DNA of 11,392 nt from CAZDIO01 sp964505555 (GTDB lineage: Bacteria; Bdellovibrionota_C; UBA2361; SZUA-149; CAZDIO01), in the NCBI GenBank assembly GCA_964505555.1, contig CAZDIO010000009.1:1-11392 (forward strand), in the 5' to 3' direction. Position 1 is the stretch's first letter. Each line of letters opens with the position of its first letter. A program made the translations under genes and the position numbers. Positions 7,132-11,392 of the stretch are shown here, in pieces. The notes under the pieces were generated by a model. That model saw only the letters and a program-made list of their open reading frames with translations, made no database searches and was not told the origin of the DNA.

Positions 7132-8250
7132 CTACAACAGATCTTCACGCCCTTGTTTCTTCAAAACCTCTATAATCTGCTTTACCTCCTGGGTGTTGTT
7201 CTTATTACATACAAGAAGCGCATCATCGGTTTCTACAATGATCAGATCTTCTAACCCTACCCCACCAAGAAACCGCTTTCCCCCAAGAAATGTACAACCT
7301 CGGCTATTAATAAAAACTCCCTCTCCTTGCAAATAATTTTCATGCTCATCCCTTCCCTCCTCAGGAAGGTGCTGATCCCAGGCAGCCCAAGAGCCTACAT
7401 CACTCCAAGAAAAATCAGAAGAAAGAACAACGACATTGTTTGCTTTTTCCATCACTCCATAGTCAATAGACTCAGCATCAATTTCTTGAAATATCGTAGT
7501 TATTTGCTCCTCCTCATCAGCAGCTCCAAGGTGCTTTGCAATCTCATCTAAATGCTTTGCAAGCCGTGGAATGTGCTCAGAAATTGCATTGAGAATCACT
7601 CTGGGTCGCCATAGAAACATCCCGCTGTTCCAGTAATATTCCCCCGAGTTGAAAAATTCCTCTGCCTTTGGTCTGGAGGGTTTTTCAAAAAACTTTTCTA
7701 CTTGATAAATATCCTCTCTCTTTTTTATCCCCCGTCGAATATACCCAAAGCCAGTCTCTGGTGCAGTTGGCTTAATACCAATAGTGCACAACACATCCTC
7801 TTCACCTACAATATTAAGTCCGTTCTTTAAGCACTGATGAAAGAGATCAAGTTTTTCAATAAGGTGATCCGCAGGAACGCAGATCATCGGAACATCACCA
7901 ACATCGGCAAGCACTTTCAGTGCTGCATATCCGATACAAGGTGCGGTATTTCTTGCCACAGGCTCACAAAGAATTACAACATTCGGAAGATGTTCCTTAA
8001 CCAAGGAGAGGTGATCCTTTCCTGTGGAGACAACAATTGACTCACTCCCCGTAATCGGCACCAGTCGTGCTGCGGCTTTTTGGATTAAGCTTGTTGGAGG
8101 TGTGCTCCCCCCTTTTTCAGGAACCGAAAGAAACTGCTTTGGATAGTGTTTCCGACTCGCAGGCCAAAACCGAGTGCCGTGTCCACCAGCCATAATTACG
8201 CCCACGGCCGAACAATTCGTGCCAAGCTTACCAAAAACTAACTTACTCAT
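7132..8250 (-). CDS. manC: Mannose-1-phosphate guanylyltransferase (GDP-mannose pyrophosphorylase), monofunctional
   Basis: This makes GDP-mannose from mannose-1-phosphate and GTP, supplying Gmd downstream. It is 372 aa with the nucleotidyltransferase signature AGGHGTRFWPAS (21-32) and Lys38 in PKQF. Further motifs are EPVARNTAPCIGYAA (96-110), ETGFGYI (165-171), FFEKPSRP (187-194), YYWNSGMFLW (205-214) and DFSWSDVGSW (279-288). It stops where bifunctional enzymes of about 480 aa would begin their phosphomannose isomerase domain, so isomerase activity must come from elsewhere. The signature starts at residue 21, about 15 residues later than usual. However, GAGG at 8256-8259, 5 nt before the ATG, supports this start. 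The start overlaps the end of rmlD by 8 nt, implying coupling. The symbol is by function, and manC/rfbM naming varies. Confidence 0.93.
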   Translation of the reverse strand: MSKLVFGKLGTNCSAVGVIMAGGHGTRFWPASRKHYPKQFLSVPEKGGSTPPTSLIQKAAARLVPITGSESIVVSTGKDHLSLVKEHLPNVVILCEPVARNTAPCIGYAALKVLADVGDVPMICVPADHLIEKLDLFHQCLKNGLNIVGEEDVLCTIGIKPTAPETGFGYIRRGIKKREDIYQVEKFFEKPSRPKAEEFFNSGEYYWNSGMFLWRPRVILNAISEHIPRLAKHLDEIAKHLGAADEEEQITTIFQEIDAESIDYGVMEKANNVVVLSSDFSWSDVGSWAAWDQHLPEEGRDEHENYLQGEGVFINSRGCTFLGGKRFLGGVGLEDLIIVETDDALLVCNKNNTQEVKQIIEVLKKQGREDLL

Positions 8251-9169
8251 TGCTTCCTCGTCGATACTCGCCCAATGCTTGAAGGTGAGCTTTTACCCCG
8301 TCTTTCCAGGAGATACAAGGCTCCCCAAGCTCTTCCTCGACCTTTGAAACATCGAGCGTTGAATACGCTGGTCGGGGCGCCGGTCGTGCAAGCTCCACGG
8401 TTGTTTGCGGTAAAATCGTTGTGCTTAAATTTGCACCGGCTACAATTTCCTTTGCGTATTCAAACCAACTAATCCCACCCCGAGAAGAGACATGATAAAT
8501 TCCTCGAGCGTCTCTCTGGAGAAGTTTGATAAGTACTTTTGCAAGCCAAGACGACCACGTAGGAGAGCCTATCTGATCACTGACGACCTTCAATTCCTTT
8601 TTTTCTTTGGCCAGATGCAAGATTGAATGGATAAAATTCGGGCCATACAAACCATGAAGCCAACTGGTGCGAACAAGGAGCGATCTTTCTGGAAGGGCTT
8701 CTCTCAGAGCCCGCTCTCCCAAATATTTACTCTCTCCATATACGCCACACGGAGAGGGTGAATCGAGTTCTCCATAAGGTATACGTCGCTGATCGTTGCC
8801 TGTTTTTCCTCCAAATACATAATCCGTAGAGAGATGAAGAAGCTTTCCATTGTGTTTGGCTGCAGCGCAAGCAAGGAAGAGCACCCCTTTTTCATTTAAT
8901 ACCTTGGCACGCTCCTCTTCATTCTCAGCACGATCAACCTGGGTATAAGCAGCGCAGTTAATTATCCAATCAGGCTGTGTTACAGAAATTGTTTTAAAAA
9001 CATCCTCTTCATCCGTGATATCTAGCGTAGAGATCTCTACACCAAATCGTTCCCCCGGCAAGATATCGGTAGCAACAATTTCTGCTTGACAATCTCGTAG
9101 CTCCCAAAGCAGATCCCCAGCGAGCATGCCGTGCGCCCCCGTAAGAAGCACTTTTTTCCCAAAGAGCAT
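8243..9169 (-). CDS. rmlD: dTDP-4-dehydrorhamnose reductase
   Basis: This is the last enzyme of dTDP-L-rhamnose synthesis, reducing dTDP-4-keto-L-rhamnose. The 308-aa length is normal. It has the glycine motif TGAHGMLAG (10-18), NCAAYTQVDRAE (71-82), STDYVFGG (114-121), the catalytic pair Tyr144/Lys148 in YGESK, RTSWLHG (167-173) and GSPTW (201-205). The C-terminal segment RPAPRPAYSTLD is also characteristic. Its ATG shares one base with the TAA of rmlB (TAATG arrangement), and its own end overlaps the guanylyltransferase gene by 8 nt. Its substrate normally comes from the RmlC 3,5-epimerase, for which no gene is present here. Confidence 0.93.
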   Translation of the reverse strand: MLFGKKVLLTGAHGMLAGDLLWELRDCQAEIVATDILPGERFGVEISTLDITDEEDVFKTISVTQPDWIINCAAYTQVDRAENEEERAKVLNEKGVLFLACAAAKHNGKLLHLSTDYVFGGKTGNDQRRIPYGELDSPSPCGVYGESKYLGERALREALPERSLLVRTSWLHGLYGPNFIHSILHLAKEKKELKVVSDQIGSPTWSSWLAKVLIKLLQRDARGIYHVSSRGGISWFEYAKEIVAGANLSTTILPQTTVELARPAPRPAYSTLDVSKVEEELGEPCISWKDGVKAHLQALGEYRRGSNE

Positions 9170-10215
9170 TATTGACCCGCCCTTTCTAAACGATCACGGT
9201 AGTAAAGTTCATAAAATGAGGTATATTCCCCACTCTTAATCGCTTTCCACCAGGAGGCGTTATTGAGATACCACTCCAGAGTATCTCTTAACCCCGTTTC
9301 GAAATCCACCTTTGGTTGCCAGTTTAGTTCCTTATCTATCTTTGAATAATCTACCGCATAGCGGCGATCATGACCGAGTCGATCTTCTACTTTTTTAATC
9401 AGTGAGTGTGGCTTCTTTAACGCTGACAAGATTCGTTCTGTCACTTCGATATTTTCTTTTTCAGACTCTGGAGCACCACCAATGTTGTAGACCTCTCCTG
9501 GACGACCCTTCTCAAGAATGAGCATGAGCGCTCGAGAGTGATCATCTACATGCAACCAACTTCTTACATTTTTCCCATCGCCATAGAGAGGCAGCGGTTC
9601 ATCATGGAACGCATTAGTAATAAATAATGGAATAAGTTTCTCTGGGAATTGATACGGTCCATAGTTGTTAGAACATCGAGAAACGAAGACAGGAAATCCA
9701 TGAGTTTTGAAAAATGAAAGTGCAAGAAGATCTGCTGCGGCTTTTGATGACGAATACGGACTACTAGGATCAAGTGGCGAGAGCTCAGAAAATCTTCCTG
9801 TTGGACCAAGTGAGCCATACACCTCATCAGTTGAGATCTGTAAGAAGCGCTTGATCTGACACCTCCTCCCTTCCGTAAGAAGGACTTGAGTTCCTTCAAC
9901 ATTTGTCCTTACAAATTCAAGAGGATCGAGGATCGAGCGATCCACATGACTCTCTGCTGCAAAGTTAACGATCGTATCGAGCTTCTCCTCTTCAATAATC
10001 TTTCGCACGAGCTCTGCATCTCGAATATTTCCAAGAACAAAACGAAAGTCATACGTATTTTCAAGACCAGAAATATTGGCAAGATTTCCAGCATACGTAA
10101 GCGCATCAAGCACAACCACACGATGTTTTCCAAACGCTTTTCCTTCACGTTCAAAAAGCCACCTTACAAAATTAGATCCAATAAAGCCGGCTCCGCCGGT
10201 AATAAGCATACGCAT
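9169..10215 (-). CDS. rmlB: dTDP-glucose 4,6-dehydratase
   Basis: This enzyme converts dTDP-glucose to dTDP-4-keto-6-deoxyglucose with bound NAD, the second step toward dTDP-L-rhamnose. It is 348 aa. Motifs are GGAGFIGSN (7-15), AAESHVDRSI (86-95), STDEVYGSLG (128-137) with the catalytic Asp130-Glu131, Tyr154/Lys158 in YSSSK, NNYGPYQFPEKLIP (183-196) and GHDRRYAVD near residue 300. All family landmarks are intact. The ATG at 10213-10215 is preferred over the second ATG two codons on, because AGG sits 6 nt before it. A 95-nt gap separates it from rmlA, the longest gap in the operon. Downstream, rmlD overlaps the stop by one base. Confidence 0.96.
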   Translation of the reverse strand: MRMLITGGAGFIGSNFVRWLFEREGKAFGKHRVVVLDALTYAGNLANISGLENTYDFRFVLGNIRDAELVRKIIEEEKLDTIVNFAAESHVDRSILDPLEFVRTNVEGTQVLLTEGRRCQIKRFLQISTDEVYGSLGPTGRFSELSPLDPSSPYSSSKAAADLLALSFFKTHGFPVFVSRCSNNYGPYQFPEKLIPLFITNAFHDEPLPLYGDGKNVRSWLHVDDHSRALMLILEKGRPGEVYNIGGAPESEKENIEVTERILSALKKPHSLIKKVEDRLGHDRRYAVDYSKIDKELNWQPKVDFETGLRDTLEWYLNNASWWKAIKSGEYTSFYELYYRDRLERAGQ

Positions 10216-10220
10216 CGAAC

Positions 10221-10226
10221 ACCTTT
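10221..10226 (-). promoter_or_regulatory. Ribosome-binding site for rmlB
   Basis: On the minus strand AAAGGT lies 5 nt before the ATG of rmlB (AGG is 6 nt away). It decides between the two near ATG codons in favour of the upstream one. Confidence 0.55.
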
Positions 10227-10310
10227 TTCGTTTTTACTGTACTCTCTGCATCCTGATTGGTTCAATTCTAGACATCTGTTACCGCAAAAAATGTAAAAGA
10301 TACGGAGAAG

Positions 10311-11045
10311 TTATAGATTGATGTTATTTGCCCCAGTTTCTGCTACGAGGTTTGTGGCTCTCCGTAGCGACTCAAATGTTCCTGCATCGGTCCACCAACC
10401 CGTCATCACATCGTAGGTAAGCTCTCCACGTTGTAGATACATGTTGTTGACATCAGTAATCTCCAGCTCTCCGCGATTCGAAGGTTTTAGGGTTTGAATC
10501 ATCTCAAAAACCCTCGAATCGTAAAAATAGATCCCGGTTACTGCAAGGTTAGATTTTGGTTGCTTTGGTTTTTCAACAATATCAATTACTTTTCCTTTAT
10601 CAATCTGCGCAACTCCAAACCGGTGAGCATCTGATACTTCTTTAAGAATGATTTTTGCACCCTGTGCTTGCTCTTGATAGGCTTGAACAAATGGAGCGAT
10701 ACTACCCTGAATCAAGTTGTCTCCAAGAATGACACATATTTTTTCCTTTGCTGAAAAATACTCCGCGAGAGACAAAGCCTCAGCAATTCCCCCTTCCCCT
10801 TCCTGGTAGGTATAATTTAGGTGCTTTAACCCAAACGCCTTTCCATTTCCAAGAAGCTTTAAGAAATCTCCCGCAAAGTGACCCCCCGTAACAATTAAAA
10901 TATCAGTAATGCCCCCTTGAATTAAGGTTTGCAGCGGGTAGTAGATCATCGGCCGATCGTACACGGGGAGAAGATGCTTATTAGTCACAAGGGTACAGGG
11001 TTGAAGTCGTGTGCCCAAGCCCCCGGCAAGAATAATCCCCTTCAT
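10311..11045 (-). CDS. rmlA: Glucose-1-phosphate thymidylyltransferase, short form
   Basis: This makes dTDP-glucose from glucose-1-phosphate and dTTP, the first step of dTDP-rhamnose synthesis. Family motifs are LAGGLGTRLQP (6-16), the KHLLPVYDRPMIYYPL block (23-38), a GDN motif in VILGDNLIQGS, VEKPKQPKSNLAVTGIYFYD in the middle, and WWTDAGTFESL near the C-terminus. At 244 aa it is the short form: the familiar enterobacterial RmlA of about 290 aa has an extra C-terminal helical part with an allosteric site. The ATG is 4 nt after the lptD stop. GAGAG at 11053-11058 on the minus strand provides a ribosome-binding site, so rmlA is probably co-transcribed with lptD. Some short-form enzymes act in other dTDP-sugar pathways, but the neighbouring rmlB and rmlD support rhamnose. 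Confidence 0.9.
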   Translation of the reverse strand: MKGIILAGGLGTRLQPCTLVTNKHLLPVYDRPMIYYPLQTLIQGGITDILIVTGGHFAGDFLKLLGNGKAFGLKHLNYTYQEGEGGIAEALSLAEYFSAKEKICVILGDNLIQGSIAPFVQAYQEQAQGAKIILKEVSDAHRFGVAQIDKGKVIDIVEKPKQPKSNLAVTGIYFYDSRVFEMIQTLKPSNRGELEITDVNNMYLQRGELTYDVMTGWWTDAGTFESLRRATNLVAETGANNINL

Positions 11046-11049
11046 ATGT

Positions 11050-11392
11050 TTACTCTCTCGCTATTGAAGCCAAATCTTCATTTTGGCTTTGATTTAACGT
11101 TAAAAAGTCCTGCGTTAACTCCCCAAGGCCAATAAAGGTCAGAGTAAAGGAGAGTGTTGATTCATCTGGATTGGTGCGATCCGCGACATCAACATCAAAG
11201 ACCCAACATTTACACTTACTAAAGAAACGAGCGCCAACTCGATTTTCAATAAACTCACCTGTGAGATCATCATACCGGGAGTAATAACCAAGCTTCATAT
11301 TTTCAAGAACTCGAAATTCAACACTAGATTCAATTTGTCGAATATCAGTATCACTGTCGACCACATTAAACCGAGTGCGGATCTGATCTCCC
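11050..11392 (-). CDS. lptD: LPS-assembly protein LptD, C-terminal fragment (5' end outside window)
   Basis: The open frame runs off the right edge, so only the last 113 or so residues are seen. LptD is the outer-membrane beta-barrel that, with LptE, inserts LPS into the outer leaflet. The fragment has alternating beta-strand patterns (SSVEFRVLENMKLGYYSRYD), the GEFIENRVGARF stretch, and a Cys-x-Cys-Trp motif (codons at 11206-11214). That motif corresponds to the conserved C-terminal cysteine pair of LptD used in disulfide formation. DRTNPDESTLSFTLTFIGLG then gives the typical last strand. About 20 polar residues follow the GLG segment. An internal GTG at 11364 should not be taken as the start, because the frame continues upstream of it to the window edge. 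rmlA starts 4 nt after the stop. Confidence 0.85.
   Translation of the reverse strand, partial: GDQIRTRFNVVDSDTDIRQIESSVEFRVLENMKLGYYSRYDDLTGEFIENRVGARFFSKCKCWVFDVDVADRTNPDESTLSFTLTFIGLGELTQDFLTLNQSQNEDLASIARE

Noticed and set aside
9886..10296. 136-codon plus-strand open frame opposite rmlB
   Set aside because: It is antisense to the conserved 5' half of rmlB and extends only into the rmlA-rmlB gap. It is best explained as a shadow of the real gene.
10216..10310. Internal promoter for rmlB in the rmlA-rmlB gap (minus strand TTGAAC, then TACAGT about 18 nt on)
   Set aside because: Each hexamer matches the sigma-70 consensus at only about four of six positions, which is common by chance in AT-rich spacers.

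Overview
The window comes from a Gram-negative bacterium with an LPS-type outer membrane. It encodes both inner-membrane permease subunits of the LPS exporter (LptF, LptG), the C-terminal end of the outer-membrane translocon LptD, and two nucleotide-rhamnose pathways typical of O-antigen synthesis. Base composition looks moderate, a little AT-rich. The S21 protein and the LptF/LptG style fit a proteobacterium in the broad sense, including the former deltaproteobacterial groups. I cannot place it more precisely from sequence alone.

Left block (1-3030, plus strand): rpsU, lptF and lptG form a compact co-directional run, bracketed by two copies of the same palindromic repeat (14-97 and 2935-3026). 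Each repeat arm is built of three CACAGAG-type units with a 10-nt period. Ribosomal protein S21 leads the run, and the two LPS permease genes follow, separated from each other by 1 nt.

Middle block (3150-5128): a stand-alone gene on the plus strand encodes a 539-aa soluble protein with the layout receiver - HisKA - HATPase - receiver. The phosphoacceptor His of HisKA is Gln, the key ATP-binding Asn and Asp are Thr and Tyr, the second receiver has Ser for its phosphoacceptor Asp, and the first receiver lacks the acidic metal-binding pair. It looks like a pseudo hybrid kinase. It is followed by 359 non-coding bases between convergent genes, holding two large inverted repeats. One has perfect 33-bp arms enclosing a smaller hairpin.

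Right block (5129-11392, minus strand, read right to left): lptD (3' end only), rmlA, rmlB, rmlD, manC-type guanylyltransferase, gmd, rmd. Most junctions are overlaps or gaps of a few bases, so this is probably one operon. RmlA, RmlB and RmlD serve dTDP-L-rhamnose synthesis, but rmlC, the 3,5-epimerase, is not in the window. Mannose-1-phosphate guanylyltransferase, Gmd and Rmd give a continuous route from mannose-1-phosphate to GDP-D-rhamnose. The operon therefore appears to supply both L- and D-rhamnose donors for a surface glycan, next to the LPS translocon gene.

The best leads are the catalytically dead hybrid kinase, the cruciform-like element at 4985-5095, the paired 10-nt-periodic palindromes around rpsU-lptFG, and the missing rmlC. 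No tRNA, rRNA, CRISPR array, transposase or integrase is visible.
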